Made by a program: the position numbers and the translations under genes
In this document: piece by piece, positions 44,809 to 53,810 of the stretch
Numbering within the stretch: position 1 is the stretch's first letter
How the letters are laid out: every line of letters begins with the position of its first letter
Notes under the pieces: model-generated
What the model was told of the DNA's origin: nothing
The model's database searches: none
The model's input: only the letters and a program-made list of their open reading frames with translations
Assembly (NCBI GenBank): GCA_013824165.1
Contig: PNNH01000084.1
Span: 62,001-126,000 of the forward strand
Source: Methylibium sp.
GTDB lineage: Bacteria > Pseudomonadota > Gammaproteobacteria > Burkholderiales > Burkholderiaceae_C
Length of the DNA: 64,000 nucleotides
Direction: 5' to 3'

Positions 44809-44819
44809 CGTTTACTTGC

Positions 44820-45632
44820 TCATCCCTTGACGGCGCCCGCGATCAGGCCGCGCGTGAAGTGCCGCCCGGCCAGCAGATAGAGCAGCAGCGTCGGCGCTGC
44901 GGCCAGCAGCGCGGCGGCCATCTCCAGCGGATAGGCGCGCGCGCCGGTCTCGGTCTGCGCCGCGAGCTGGGCCAGCGCCGCGGTGATGGGGCGCGCGCCG
45001 TCAGGGCCGAATACCAGGCCGAACAGGTATTCGTTCCAGATGGTCGTGAACTGCAGGATCAGCACCACCACGAAGATCGGCCGTGACAGCGGCAGCATGA
45101 TGCGCCACAGCAGCCGCCAGAAGTTGGCGCCATCCAGGCGCGCCGCATGCAGCAGCTCATCCGGGAAGGACAGGAAGTGGTTGCGGAAGAACAGCGCCAA
45201 GGGCAGGCTGTAGATCACGTGAATCGCGATCAACAGCCCCAGCGAACGGTCCAGGCCGAGCCGCGCCATGCTGATCGCCAGCGGCAGCAGATACACCTTG
45301 ATCGGCAGGAAGAAGGCCAGCACCAGCAGCAGCCCCACCCAGCGCTCGCTCTTGAAACGGTATTTGCACAGCACGAAGCCATTGATGGCCGCCAGCAGGG
45401 CCGACAGCAGCACCGCCGGCACGGCCAGCATCAAGCTGGCGCCAAAGCTGCCGGCCAGCAGACGCCAGGCCTGGCGCCAGGCCGCGAAGCTGGGCTCGGT
45501 GGGCCAGGACAGAAAGCTGCCCTGCTGCACCTCCAGCCCGGACTTCAGGCTGTTGGCCAGCATCAGCAGCACCGGCATGGCCACGATGACGGCGGCCAGC
45601 ACGGCGATCACGTAAAGCAGCAGGCGCCTCAT
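44820..45632 (-). CDS. Sugar ABC transporter permease (MalG-like)
   Basis: A 270-residue inner-membrane permease with six hydrophobic segments and the binding-protein-dependent transport EAA loop (HAARLDGANFWRLLWRIMLPLSRPIF, about residues 160-185), which contacts the ATPase. The N-terminal helix and downstream pattern match the MalG/CUT1 family of about 275 residues. Its start overlaps the stop of the MalF-like gene by 4 bp, so translation is coupled. Confidence 0.92.
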   Translation of the reverse strand: MRRLLLYVIAVLAAVIVAMPVLLMLANSLKSGLEVQQGSFLSWPTEPSFAAWRQAWRLLAGSFGASLMLAVPAVLLSALLAAINGFVLCKYRFKSERWVGLLLVLAFFLPIKVYLLPLAISMARLGLDRSLGLLIAIHVIYSLPLALFFRNHFLSFPDELLHAARLDGANFWRLLWRIMLPLSRPIFVVVLILQFTTIWNEYLFGLVFGPDGARPITAALAQLAAQTETGARAYPLEMAAALLAAAPTLLLYLLAGRHFTRGLIAGAVKG

Positions 45633-46531
45633 GCCGCCGCACTCCGCGGCGCGCTGCGCCTGAAGGCATAGGGCAGGGCAATTGACAGCACCATCATCAC
45701 CATCACGATGGCGCTGGCCGCCCCCAGCCCCAGACGGCTGCGCTCGAAGGCCATCTGGAACATGTAGAACGCGGGCAGCTCGCTGCTCTGGCCCGGCCCG
45801 CCTTCGGTGAGTACGGCCACCAGATCGAAGGTCTTGATCGCGGCGGGCAACAGAATCAGCAGGGCCGAGAACAGGCTAGGCCCCAGCTGGGGCAGCAGCA
45901 CGCGCCGGTACAGCGTCCAGCCGCTGGCGCCGTCGAGCCGGGCGGCCTGCACCATGCTCTCATCGATGCCGCGCAGGCCGGCCAGGAATATGGCCATTAC
46001 GAAACCGCTGATCTGCCAGACGGCCGCCACCACCAGCGCATAGACCGCCATGTCCTCTTGCGCCAGCCAATCCCAGCGGAACTCAGTCCAGCCCAGCTGC
46101 CGCACACCTTCGGCGAGACCCTGCTCCGGGTCCATCAGCCAGCGCCAGGCGCTGCCGGTGACCACCATCGACAAAGCCATCGGGTGCAGATAGACCCAGC
46201 GCAGCAAACCCTCGGCGCGCAAGCGCTGGTCTAGCAGCACGGCCAAGCCCAAGCCGATCAGCAAGGGCAGCAGCACAAAACCCAGGCTGAAGCGCAGCAG
46301 GTTCCACAGCGAGGCCTGCCAGCGCGGGTCTTCCAGCAGGCGACGGTATTGCAGCAGGCCGACGAAATCGTTGCTGGGCAGCAGGTTGGAGCGGGTCAGC
46401 GACAACCAGCCCGTCCACAGCAGGAAACCGTAGAAGAACACGGCGCCCAGCAGCAGCATCGGTATCAGGCAGGCCAGCGCGCTGCGGCGCTCGGCGCCGG
46501 CGGCCCGCAGGCCCTTGATCAGCATCTTCAT
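45629..46531 (-). CDS. Sugar ABC transporter permease (MalF-like)
   Basis: A 300-residue inner-membrane permease with six predicted helices and the EAA-like loop MVQAARLDGASGWTLYRRVLLPQLGPSLF. This matches the CUT1 MalF/UgpA subfamily, partner of the MalG-like permease. It begins 6 bp after the solute-binding-protein stop and overlaps the next permease by 4 bp, so the complete importer is one transcription unit. Confidence 0.92.
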   Translation of the reverse strand: MKMLIKGLRAAGAERRSALACLIPMLLLGAVFFYGFLLWTGWLSLTRSNLLPSNDFVGLLQYRRLLEDPRWQASLWNLLRFSLGFVLLPLLIGLGLAVLLDQRLRAEGLLRWVYLHPMALSMVVTGSAWRWLMDPEQGLAEGVRQLGWTEFRWDWLAQEDMAVYALVVAAVWQISGFVMAIFLAGLRGIDESMVQAARLDGASGWTLYRRVLLPQLGPSLFSALLILLPAAIKTFDLVAVLTEGGPGQSSELPAFYMFQMAFERSRLGLGAASAIVMVMMVLSIALPYAFRRSAPRSAAA

Positions 46532-46537
46532 GAGGTT

Positions 46538-47758
46538 TCAGTCCCTGCTCGACATGGCCTGCATCAGCCGGCGCTGCGCCTGCTGCGCCGTCATGCGATC
46601 GCTGGCCCAGTAGGCGGACAGCGCATCACGCAGGCCGCCATACGCGCTTTCGCCGAGCCGCGCGCTGAGCGCCAGCACCAGCTGCCCCTGCTCATCACCG
46701 GCATTGAAGTCGGCGGCCGAGCGCTGGGCGCAGGCGTTGAAGCCGGCCAGATCGGCGTTGCGATGCACCGGGATGCCGCCCTTGATCTGGGCCAGCTGGC
46801 GCGATGTCCTGGCGCGCAGCAGCAGGCTGGCCAGCTGCCGTTGTGCGGCCACTTCCTTGGGGTCGTCGGCGGCGAAGAAGATCAGCCGGTCGAACTCGAA
46901 ATAGTGCAAGCGCCCATGTCCCGGTGCCGATGTGCAGTCGTAGTCCTGCCCGGCCTGCCAGCCCGCCTTTTGGAACTCGCCATTGGCCCAGTCGCCGGTG
47001 AACTGGAAGGCCGCCTTGCCCTGCAGCAGCAGCGCCGTGGCGCCGGCCCAGTCGCGGCTGACCTGGCCCGCATCGGTATAGGCCTTGAGGCTGCGGAACT
47101 CGGCCAGCAGGTCCAGCATCTGAGGGCTTTGCAGCAGGCGCGCGTCGGCCTGCAGCAGCGCGCGCTCGAAGTAGTCGCGGCCCGCCCGGCCGAGCACCAG
47201 ATTGACGAAGAGGCTCAGCCGCTGGCCGGCCGAGCTGCCGATCGCCAGCGGCAGCACGCCGCGCGCTTGCAGGGCCTTGGCCGTGGCATGAAACTCGTCC
47301 CAGTCGCGCGGCACACCTAGCTGCTGCGTGCGCAGCAGGCGGAGATTGCTCCACATCACATTCAGCCGGTGCACATTCAGTGGCACGGCCACCGGACGCT
47401 GTTCATGGCGCAGCTCGGCCGTTACCGCATGCGGCAGCGCCGTGAAGGCCTGCGCGACCACAGGCCCCAGGTCGGCCAGCCGCACGGCCTCGCCCCACAC
47501 CCGCACCGACTTGTCGGTCTGTGCCAGCGAGGGTGGCTGGCCCGACAGAAACCGTGTCTTGAGCACCGTGTTGGCATTGGCGGCACCGGCCACGGCCGAG
47601 GTCTTCAAGGGCAGGCCCGCCTGGCGCGCCTGATGGCGCAGCTCGGCCACCATCGCGGCTTCGCTGCCGGCTGTCCACCAGTGCAGCAGCTCCAGATCCT
47701 TGGCTTGGCCCTGTGCTGAAAGGGCGATCATCGAAGCCAATAGCAGGTGGCGTCTCAT
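46538..47758 (-). CDS. Extracellular sugar-binding protein of ABC importer
   Basis: A 406-residue solute-binding protein of family 1 with a signal peptide (RRHLLLASMIALSAQGQA, cleavage after ~res 19). Family cues are LELLHWWTAGSEAAMVAELRHQ at the mature N-terminus, VPLNVHRLNVMWSN, GKAAFQFTGDWANGEFQ and KGGIPVHRNADL. It captures the sugar in the periplasm and delivers it to the two permeases. The start overlaps the GH20 stop in ATGA (47755-47758). The ligand is not readable from sequence, but the GH20 coupling favours an amino-sugar oligomer. Confidence 0.92.
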   Translation of the reverse strand: MRRHLLLASMIALSAQGQAKDLELLHWWTAGSEAAMVAELRHQARQAGLPLKTSAVAGAANANTVLKTRFLSGQPPSLAQTDKSVRVWGEAVRLADLGPVVAQAFTALPHAVTAELRHEQRPVAVPLNVHRLNVMWSNLRLLRTQQLGVPRDWDEFHATAKALQARGVLPLAIGSSAGQRLSLFVNLVLGRAGRDYFERALLQADARLLQSPQMLDLLAEFRSLKAYTDAGQVSRDWAGATALLLQGKAAFQFTGDWANGEFQKAGWQAGQDYDCTSAPGHGRLHYFEFDRLIFFAADDPKEVAAQRQLASLLLRARTSRQLAQIKGGIPVHRNADLAGFNACAQRSAADFNAGDEQGQLVLALSARLGESAYGGLRDALSAYWASDRMTAQQAQRRLMQAMSSRD

Positions 47759-50052
47759 GCGCAGGCCTCCAGCCGGCAGCGCAGATCAAGGCGCTGCTGC
47801 AGCGCGTTCACCAGGGCGGGCACCATTTCGTCCACCAGCTCGGCACACTGATGCAGACAGCGCTGCGTGGCGCGCGCCTGCGCCGCTGGCAAGGGCCCGG
47901 ACTCGCCCCACAGCGCCAGGCCAAGCTGGGCCAGCAGTTCGAGCCGGTCCAGCAACAGCGCCGGCACGGCCAGGCTGTGGCGCCAGCCGGGCAATTGTTG
48001 CAGCAGCTGCTGCAAGGCCGAGAGCCACGCGGGAGCGTCATCACCCAGCTGGGCCATCAGGGGGCTTTCGGTCGGCAAGGCATCGGCCAGCTGATCCAGC
48101 GCCTGATCCAGGAGGTAGGTCTGCGTCTGCTTCTTGGCGTGATGCCGGGCATAGCCCGCGCCGGGCTCCAGCCACAGCGCAAGCGCACGCAGCGCCGGCG
48201 TGTCGGCCGGGGCCAGGCGCTGCAGCAGCGGGCCGACGGGGTCCGGGTCCACGCAGCCCGTGGCTTGTAACCAGCGCTGGCTGGCGGCCAGTCGCGCGGG
48301 CAGGGCGGCCAATGCCTCGGCGCTCGCTGCTGGGTCACGCCACAGACGCTCGGCAATCGCCATCAGGCCCGGGCCGCAGCGCAGCGCCAGCTGCGGCGCC
48401 TCAATCAGCTCCGACCACAGCGCGGCCTCGCCGCCCCATACGGCCAGCGCCGCTGCAGACGGGTCCGCGCTGGGCCAGCCTTCTGCCGCGTGCACGCCCA
48501 GTGAATGCCAGCGGCAGCTGACGCGCCGGTTGCCCAGGCGCAGCCAGCCGCTGCTCTCGCCATCGCCGCTTGGCGCGCCGGCTTCCGGCCCCCAAAGCTC
48601 CAGCTCGCCCAGATCGCTGTCGACCTGAACGCGCCAGCGGCACAGCGCATCCTCGATGGCCTGGGGCACCAGCGCTTCGGCCAGTGTGCCGCTGCTGCGC
48701 AGCCACAGCCTTGGCCCCTGGCTGGCGTCCAGCCACAGGCGGCCCTCCACAGACCATGTGCCCAGCTGGGCCTCCAGCGCCCAAGCCATGCCGGTGTCGG
48801 GCACAGTTGGCACGGGCGAGGGCGCGGGCAGGCGCCGCCAATGCCAGGCCGCGCCATGCAACTGGTCGAGGTAGTAGCCCGCGCTGCGCAGCCGGCCGGC
48901 CAAGCCCTGCGTGCGCCAGCGCAAGGCCGCCTCGCCACGCCAGGCTTGCAACACGCTGCCGGCGGGCAGCACCGCATCCGGGGCTTCGCTCAGCTCGTCC
49001 CACGCCACGAGCTGCCGGCCATGGCGCTGCAGGATCTCGCCCACACGGCTCAGGTACTGCGCTTGCAGCGCCGCTACCGTCGTGCCCGTGGCGGCAGCGC
49101 GTTGTGCCCAGGGCTGTGGCGCCATCTCATCCCCGCCGAGATGCACATAGCGGTCGGGGAAAACCTCAGCCCATTCGCCCAGCAGGCCATCGATGAAGTC
49201 GTACAGTGCCTCCTGCTCGGGGTCGACCGCGCAGGGGAAGACACCAAAGTCGCGCTGGGGTGCGGTGGGCCGCGGTTCGCACAGCAGTTCCGGATAGGCC
49301 AGGCCCAGCGCCCAGCAATGGCCGGGCAGGTCCAACTCGGGCAGTACACGGATGCCGCGGGCCGCCGCCTGCTGCACCAGGGTCCTCGCCTGGTCAAGGC
49401 TGTAGTGGAAGCCGCCCGAGGCCAACTGCTGCAGGCGGGGAAAGCGTTCGGAGGCCAGGCGCCAGGCCTGGTCGTCGCAGAGATGCCAGTGCAGCACGTT
49501 CAGCCGCGCGGCGGCCATGGTGTCGAGCAGGCGCAGCAGCGCGTCCATCGGCAGCGGCCGGCGCGCCACATCCACCAGCAGGCCGCGCCACGGGTGGCGC
49601 GGCGCATCCTCGATCTGCAGCGCAGGCAAAGCGCTAGCGCCATCGATGCGTGCCTGCATCCACAGCTGCGACAGCGCATGCAATCCGTGGCTGGCCCCAG
49701 CTCGGGTGGCCGCGGTCAGTTGCACCTCGTCGGCCGACAGGCGCAGCTGGAAGGATTCATCGTCGCCCAGCTGCGGTGTTGAGTGGCCCAGCGTTGCGCA
49801 GGCGGGCAGATGCAGCCGCAGCACTGCTGCTGCCGAATCGGTACCGGCCAAGGCCGGCAGCAGACGCTGAGCCAGCGGGCCGAGCTCGGCCGGCAGAGCA
49901 TACAGGTCGCGCAGGCCCAGCACGGCCGGCCCCGCGCCGGGCATCAAGCGCAGCGCTTGCGGCGCCGGCAGCAGTCCCGCATCAGCGCGCGGCGGTATGA
50001 ACCTCGCGTGCAGAGGGGAGGCGGCAGCAAGTGAAACGGACATGGCGGCCAT
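47755..50052 (-). CDS. GH20 beta-N-acetylhexosaminidase without signal peptide
   Basis: A 765-residue glycoside hydrolase family 20 enzyme. An N-terminal GH20b-like domain (to residue ~140) precedes the catalytic barrel, with PWRGLLVDVARRPLPMDALLRLLDTMAAARLNVLHWHL and the catalytic Asp-Glu pair in YVHLGGDEMAPQPW (about residue 305). The remaining ~350 residues form a C-terminal region not needed in minimal GH20s. It removes terminal N-acetylglucosamine or galactosamine from oligosaccharides. No export signal is visible, so it should act on imported chitobiose or muropeptide fragments. Translationally coupled to the ABC binding protein. Starts at 50052 or 50043 are both possible. Confidence 0.92.
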   Translation of the reverse strand: MAAMSVSLAAASPLHARFIPPRADAGLLPAPQALRLMPGAGPAVLGLRDLYALPAELGPLAQRLLPALAGTDSAAAVLRLHLPACATLGHSTPQLGDDESFQLRLSADEVQLTAATRAGASHGLHALSQLWMQARIDGASALPALQIEDAPRHPWRGLLVDVARRPLPMDALLRLLDTMAAARLNVLHWHLCDDQAWRLASERFPRLQQLASGGFHYSLDQARTLVQQAAARGIRVLPELDLPGHCWALGLAYPELLCEPRPTAPQRDFGVFPCAVDPEQEALYDFIDGLLGEWAEVFPDRYVHLGGDEMAPQPWAQRAAATGTTVAALQAQYLSRVGEILQRHGRQLVAWDELSEAPDAVLPAGSVLQAWRGEAALRWRTQGLAGRLRSAGYYLDQLHGAAWHWRRLPAPSPVPTVPDTGMAWALEAQLGTWSVEGRLWLDASQGPRLWLRSSGTLAEALVPQAIEDALCRWRVQVDSDLGELELWGPEAGAPSGDGESSGWLRLGNRRVSCRWHSLGVHAAEGWPSADPSAAALAVWGGEAALWSELIEAPQLALRCGPGLMAIAERLWRDPAASAEALAALPARLAASQRWLQATGCVDPDPVGPLLQRLAPADTPALRALALWLEPGAGYARHHAKKQTQTYLLDQALDQLADALPTESPLMAQLGDDAPAWLSALQQLLQQLPGWRHSLAVPALLLDRLELLAQLGLALWGESGPLPAAQARATQRCLHQCAELVDEMVPALVNALQQRLDLRCRLEACA

Positions 50053-50135
50053 CTTGCGTCCGGCCGACTTCTGCGCGCCTCAAGGAAAGCTGAAGATTGC
50101 CTCAAGGCTGACGGCGTGCACCTGCCAGCAAGGGG

Positions 50136-50552
50136 CTACAAGGGTGAGTAGGCCACCGCGTCGATCTCCACCTTGGCGGCGATCATCAGCCGCGACTCCA
50201 CCGTGGAGCGTGCCGGCTTTCCGCCCGGGAAGTAGCCCATGTAGACGCGGTTGAAGGCGCCGAAATCGCGCGCGTCTTCTAGCCAGATCGTGGTCTTGCA
50301 GACTTCGTCCAGCGTGGCGCCGGCCAATGCCAGCGCATTCTGCAGATTGGCCATCACCTGCCGGGTCTGCGCCTCTATGCCGCCCGCCACGATCTGACCC
50401 TCGGCATCAACCGGCACCTGGCCCGACACATAGACAAAATCACCGGCCCGAACGGCGGGTGACAAGGGGCGCGGCTGGCGATCGCTCGCGTTAGGTTCAG
50501 CGCCTAGATATACGAGGCGGCTGGGCTTGGGGGTGGGGATGCTGGGGTTCAT
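50136..50552 (-). CDS. RidA family enamine/imine deaminase
   Basis: A 138-residue RidA/YjgF-family protein. The core is recognisable in SPAVRAGDFVYVSGQVPVD, TRQVMANLQNALALAGATLDEVCKTTIWL and FPGGKPARSTVESRLMI with the conserved Arg. RidA hydrolyses reactive 2-aminoacrylate/imine products made by PLP enzymes acting on serine, threonine or D-amino acids. It lies 83 bp upstream of GH20 on the same strand and is divergent (84 bp) from a PLP amino-acid deaminase gene, so its job here is probably to clear the imine released by that enzyme. Confidence 0.92.
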   Translation of the reverse strand: MNPSIPTPKPSRLVYLGAEPNASDRQPRPLSPAVRAGDFVYVSGQVPVDAEGQIVAGGIEAQTRQVMANLQNALALAGATLDEVCKTTIWLEDARDFGAFNRVYMGYFPGGKPARSTVESRLMIAAKVEIDAVAYSPL

Positions 50553-50636
50553 GGGCCGGCAGTCTCGCCGCCAGCATCGCCGTAGGCAAGCCGGGCCTTT
50601 AGACAGCCTTCAGACAGCGCTTGCGATGATGGCGCC

Positions 50637-52007
50637 ATGCAAGATGACGACAACAACAGCAACGATCCGGACACTCCGCGTGCCGGCTGGCTGGGGCCGT
50701 GGCTGAAAGGCTTTCCTGCCCTGCAGCCGCCGCTGCCGGTGGATCAGGTGGCGCAGCGCGGCTGGCGTCTCGGTGCGCCTGAGCTGCCGCTGCCGTTGGC
50801 CGTGCTGCGCCAATCGGCGCTGGCTCACAACATCGCCTGGATGCAGGCTTTTGCGCAGGCGCAGGGCGTGCAGCTGGCGCCGCATGGCAAGACCACGATG
50901 AGCCCCCAGCTCTTCAAGCAGCAGCTTGCGGCCGGGGCTTGGGGGCTGACATTCGCCAATGTCCACCAGCTGCGCCTGGGTCTGGCGGCCGGTGCTCGTC
51001 GCGCCTTGCTGGCCAATCAGCTGCTGAGCGCAGCAGATCTGGTCGAGCTGCTGGATCTGCGCCGCCGCCATGGCCATCCCGAGCTGGCCTTCTTTGTGGA
51101 TTCCAGCGCGCAGCTGGCGCAGCTGGCCGGGCATTGGCAGGCGCTGGGCGCCACGGAGCGCGGCGAAGCCCGCCTGGATGTGCTGATAGAGCTGGGCAGT
51201 TCGCGCTGCGGCGTGCGTGAGCCCGAGCAGGCGCTGGAGCTGGCCCGCCAGTTGGAGCAGCACCCGGCGCTTCGGCTGCGCGGGCTGGCCTTTTACGAAG
51301 GGCTGGAGGCTAGCGGCGAATCTGCCGCCGACCGGGCCCTGATGCAGCACTGGCAGCAGCGCGTGGATGCGGTGCTGGCCGGCATCGAGTCGGAGGGCCT
51401 GATGGAAGCTGACGCAGCGCCGCTGTGGCTCAGCGGTGGCGGGTCGGCGCTGTTCGACCTGGTGGCGCCGGTGCTGGCGGCCCTAGGTGTGCAAGGCCGC
51501 GCCGCGCGCCCGCGCCTGGGCCTGCTGCGCTCGGGCTGCTATGTCTGCCATGACCGGGGGCTCTATCAGCGCATGGTCGCCGAAGTCGATGTTCGCCTGG
51601 GCACGCCGCTAGGCCCCGCAGGCCACGACGGCAGCGCCTCCTGCCTGCGCCCCGCGCTGGAGGTCTGGACGCAGGTGCTGTCCTGCCCCGAGCCCGGCCT
51701 GGCGCTGCTGAATGCGGGTCGGCGCGACGTGGGCTTCGATCAGGGCTGGCCGCTGCCGGTCTGGCACCTGCCTCAGGCGCACGCTGCGGCGCGCCGTGCA
51801 GCGCCGCCCGGCTGGGCCATCACCGGCCTGAACGACCAGCATGCCTATCTGCGCTGGGACCCTGACAGCGTGGCCGGGCCCGCCGTGGGCGACCGAGTGG
51901 CGCTGGGCGCCTCGCATCCCTGCACCACCTTTGACAAATGGGCCTGGATGGCCGTGGTCGACGATGACGACCAGGTGGTGGACGCCATCACCACGCAGTT
52001 CAGCTGA
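50637..52007 (+). CDS. PLP-dependent D-amino-acid deaminase/dehydratase (alanine-racemase-like fold)
   Basis: A 456-residue fold-type III PLP enzyme. The N-terminal alanine racemase-like barrel carries the PLP lysine in LAPHGKTTMSP (Lys85), followed by WGLTFANVHQLRLGLAAG. The C-terminal D-serine dehydratase-like domain contains RSGCYVCHD and GASHPCTTFDKW, where His and Cys bind zinc in this family. Members dehydrate or deaminate D-serine and related D-amino acids or act as D-threonine aldolases. The divergent RidA gene and the downstream N-acyl-D-amino-acid deacylase (8 bp) place it in D-amino-acid breakdown. Confidence 0.88.
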   Translation: MQDDDNNSNDPDTPRAGWLGPWLKGFPALQPPLPVDQVAQRGWRLGAPELPLPLAVLRQSALAHNIAWMQAFAQAQGVQLAPHGKTTMSPQLFKQQLAAGAWGLTFANVHQLRLGLAAGARRALLANQLLSAADLVELLDLRRRHGHPELAFFVDSSAQLAQLAGHWQALGATERGEARLDVLIELGSSRCGVREPEQALELARQLEQHPALRLRGLAFYEGLEASGESAADRALMQHWQQRVDAVLAGIESEGLMEADAAPLWLSGGGSALFDLVAPVLAALGVQGRAARPRLGLLRSGCYVCHDRGLYQRMVAEVDVRLGTPLGPAGHDGSASCLRPALEVWTQVLSCPEPGLALLNAGRRDVGFDQGWPLPVWHLPQAHAAARRAAPPGWAITGLNDQHAYLRWDPDSVAGPAVGDRVALGASHPCTTFDKWAWMAVVDDDDQVVDAITTQFS

Positions 52008-52015
52008 GTAGCAGC

Positions 52016-53476
52016 ATGGCCCCGTCTTCCTGCTCGCTGTTGCTGCATGGCGCGCGCCTGGTGGACGGCACCGGCAAGACGCCCGCCTGGCAGGGCGATC
52101 TGCTGATCCATGACGGGCGCATCGCAGCGCTGGGCGCTCAGCTCCACCGCGAGCTGGACCCTGCACTGCCGCGCCGCGATTGCGCAGGCCTGGTGTTGGC
52201 GCCGGGCTTCATCGACGCGCACAGCCATGACGACGCCGCGCTGATCACCGGGCCGGCCATGACGGCCAAGCTCAGCCAGGGCGTGTGCACCGTGGTGACG
52301 GGCAACTGCGGCATCTCGCTGGTGCCGCTGCTCACTGACGAGCCGGCCCCACCGATGAACCTGCTGGCCCGCGAGCAGTTCCGTTACGGCAGCTTCGTCG
52401 CGTGGCGCGACGCGGTGCACTTGGCGCGGCCGGCCGTCAACGCGGTGGGCCTGATCGGCCACACCGCGCTGCGCATGCGCTGCATGGCGCGCTGGGACCG
52501 GCCCGCCAATCCGCAAGAGCTGGCCGCCATGTGCGAGCTGCTCGACCAGGCCTTAGACCAAGGCGCGATGGGCTTGTCTTCCGGCGTGTTCTACACGCCC
52601 GCTGCGGCGGCAGACCGTGCCGAGCTGCTGGCGCTGGCCCGGGTGGCAGCGCGGCATGGCGGCGTCTACGCGGTGCATCTGCGCGACGAGATGGTCGGCG
52701 TGCTGGACGCCATCCAGGAAGCGGCCGACTGCGCCCATGAGGCCGGGCTACCGCTGATCATCTCGCATCACAAATGCGCGGGGCGCGCGCAATGGGGGCG
52801 CAGCCTGCAGACGCTGGCCCTGATCGAGCGCCTGGCCCAGCGCCAGTCGCTGGGGCTCGATGTGTATCCCTATCTGGCGGGTTCCACCGTGCTGCGCGAA
52901 GACCTGGCCGATGGGCTGACGCCGATACGGCTGACCTGGTCAAGCGCCCACCCGGAGCTGGCCGGACGCTGGCTGGCCGACATCGCCGCCGAGTGGCAGC
53001 TGAGCGAGAGCGAGGCGGTGTCCCGCCTGCAGCCCGGCGGCGCCTGCTATTTCCAGATGCATGAGGACGATGTGTCGCGCATCCTGGCCCATCCGCTGGC
53101 CATGATCGGCTCGGACGGCCTGCCGCATGACAGCGTGCCGCACCCGCGGCTGTGGGGCGCGTTCGCCCGGGTCTGGTCGCACTACGGGCGCGAACGCGGC
53201 CTGCTGACGCTGGAACAGGCGGTGCACAAGATGAGCGGGCTGGCCGCCGAGCGCTTCGGCCTGCGCGACCGCGGCGTGCTGCGCCAAGGCGCGGCCGCCG
53301 ACCTGCTGCTCTTCGATGCGGCGCGCTTCAGCGACCGCGCTGACTACGCCACCCCCTGCCTGCCGGCCGACGGCGTTGAAGCGGTTTGGGTGAACGGCGA
53401 GCTGGCGTGGGAGCGGGGGCAGGCGAGGCGGTGTGCGGGGCGGGTGCTTATTCGTGAGCTTCGCATCGAGGCCTAG
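52016..53476 (+). CDS. N-acyl-D-amino-acid deacylase (D-aminoacylase family)
   Basis: A 486-residue amidohydrolase-superfamily enzyme that releases free D-amino acids from N-acyl-D-amino acids. Metal-site cues are GFIDAHSHDD (His-x-His), the bridging Cys in GNCGISL, YAVHLRDE, LIISHHK and the catalytic Asp in IGSDGLPHD. It ends with the usual FGLRDRGVLRQGAAADLLLFD. It has no signal peptide. Located 8 bp after the D-amino-acid deaminase gene, so deacylation, deamination and imine removal (RidA) may work in sequence. N-acetylated D-amino acids or peptidoglycan-derived lactyl-peptides are plausible substrates; this is inference. Confidence 0.9.
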   Translation: MAPSSCSLLLHGARLVDGTGKTPAWQGDLLIHDGRIAALGAQLHRELDPALPRRDCAGLVLAPGFIDAHSHDDAALITGPAMTAKLSQGVCTVVTGNCGISLVPLLTDEPAPPMNLLAREQFRYGSFVAWRDAVHLARPAVNAVGLIGHTALRMRCMARWDRPANPQELAAMCELLDQALDQGAMGLSSGVFYTPAAAADRAELLALARVAARHGGVYAVHLRDEMVGVLDAIQEAADCAHEAGLPLIISHHKCAGRAQWGRSLQTLALIERLAQRQSLGLDVYPYLAGSTVLREDLADGLTPIRLTWSSAHPELAGRWLADIAAEWQLSESEAVSRLQPGGACYFQMHEDDVSRILAHPLAMIGSDGLPHDSVPHPRLWGAFARVWSHYGRERGLLTLEQAVHKMSGLAAERFGLRDRGVLRQGAAADLLLFDAARFSDRADYATPCLPADGVEAVWVNGELAWERGQARRCAGRVLIRELRIEA

Positions 53477-53597
53477 TGATGGGGCGACCTAGGTCGTTGA
53501 GCCTTTTGGTGCAGGGCATGTCTGGGATCGTCTCTGGACGGGCTCGCGCTCTTGGCTAGGAGCTGACCTTGGTCGTTGCTAGGTGAGTAACCGCTGC

Positions 53598-53629
53598 GGG
53601 TCGCTATGGAGAGCTCTCCATAGCGACCC
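53598..53629. repeat. Perfect 32-bp palindrome
   Basis: The 16-bp arm GGGTCGCTATGGAGAG is followed at once by its exact reverse complement, with no spacer. It can form a cruciform or, if transcribed, a 16-bp hairpin. It lies 180 bp before the HipA-like start. Possible roles: REP-like element, transposon-end remnant or operator. Confidence 0.95.
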
Positions 53630-53661
53630 TCTGCAGACATCCGTCTCGCAGAGCTCGTTGC

Positions 53662-53713
53662 CGAAAGGCGGCCGTTCAACGTCGAAGCCCAAGGTTGGCA
53701 TTGCCGCCTTTCG
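53662..53713. repeat. 10-bp inverted repeat with 32-bp spacer
   Basis: CGAAAGGCGG (53662-53671) is matched by its exact reverse complement CCGCCTTTCG (53704-53713). Each arm also lies next to a TCGCAGAG word, just upstream of the left arm and overlapping the right arm. Together with the 32-bp palindrome this suggests a structured repeat unit. Confidence 0.8.
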
Positions 53714-53757
53714 CAGAGTTGCTGATGCCTTGCTGCCGAGGAGTCCTGAGGCTAAGT

Positions 53758-53787
53758 TTGAAGCATTCACATTGGTATTCATATAAA
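53758..53787 (+). promoter_or_regulatory. Sigma-70 promoter of the HipA-like gene
   Basis: TTGAAG (-35) and TATAAA (-10) are separated by 18 bp, inside the only strongly AT-rich stretch of the neighbourhood. Transcription would begin about 17 bases before the ATG at 53811, giving a very short leader with a weak ribosome-binding site (GCGAGAA). Confidence 0.55.
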
Positions 53788-53810
53788 ATTCACTGAACTA
53801 TTCGCGAGAA

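Larger units (their letters stand above)
53477..53810. other. 334-bp intergenic region with palindromes upstream of the HipA-like gene
   Basis: Non-coding DNA that changes from GC-rich to AT-rich toward the hipA-like gene. It contains a 32-bp perfect palindrome (53598-53629), a 10-bp inverted repeat with a 32-bp spacer (53662-53713) and a promoter (53758-53787). Short open frames of about 67 codons exist on both strands, both translating the palindrome into the same SLWRALHSDP word, which shows they are shadows of the repeat, not genes. Confidence 0.7.

Noticed and set aside
53579-53786. Short open frames of about 67 codons on both strands
   Set aside because: Both translate the 32-bp palindrome into the same word; no start signals, so they are artefacts of the repeat.
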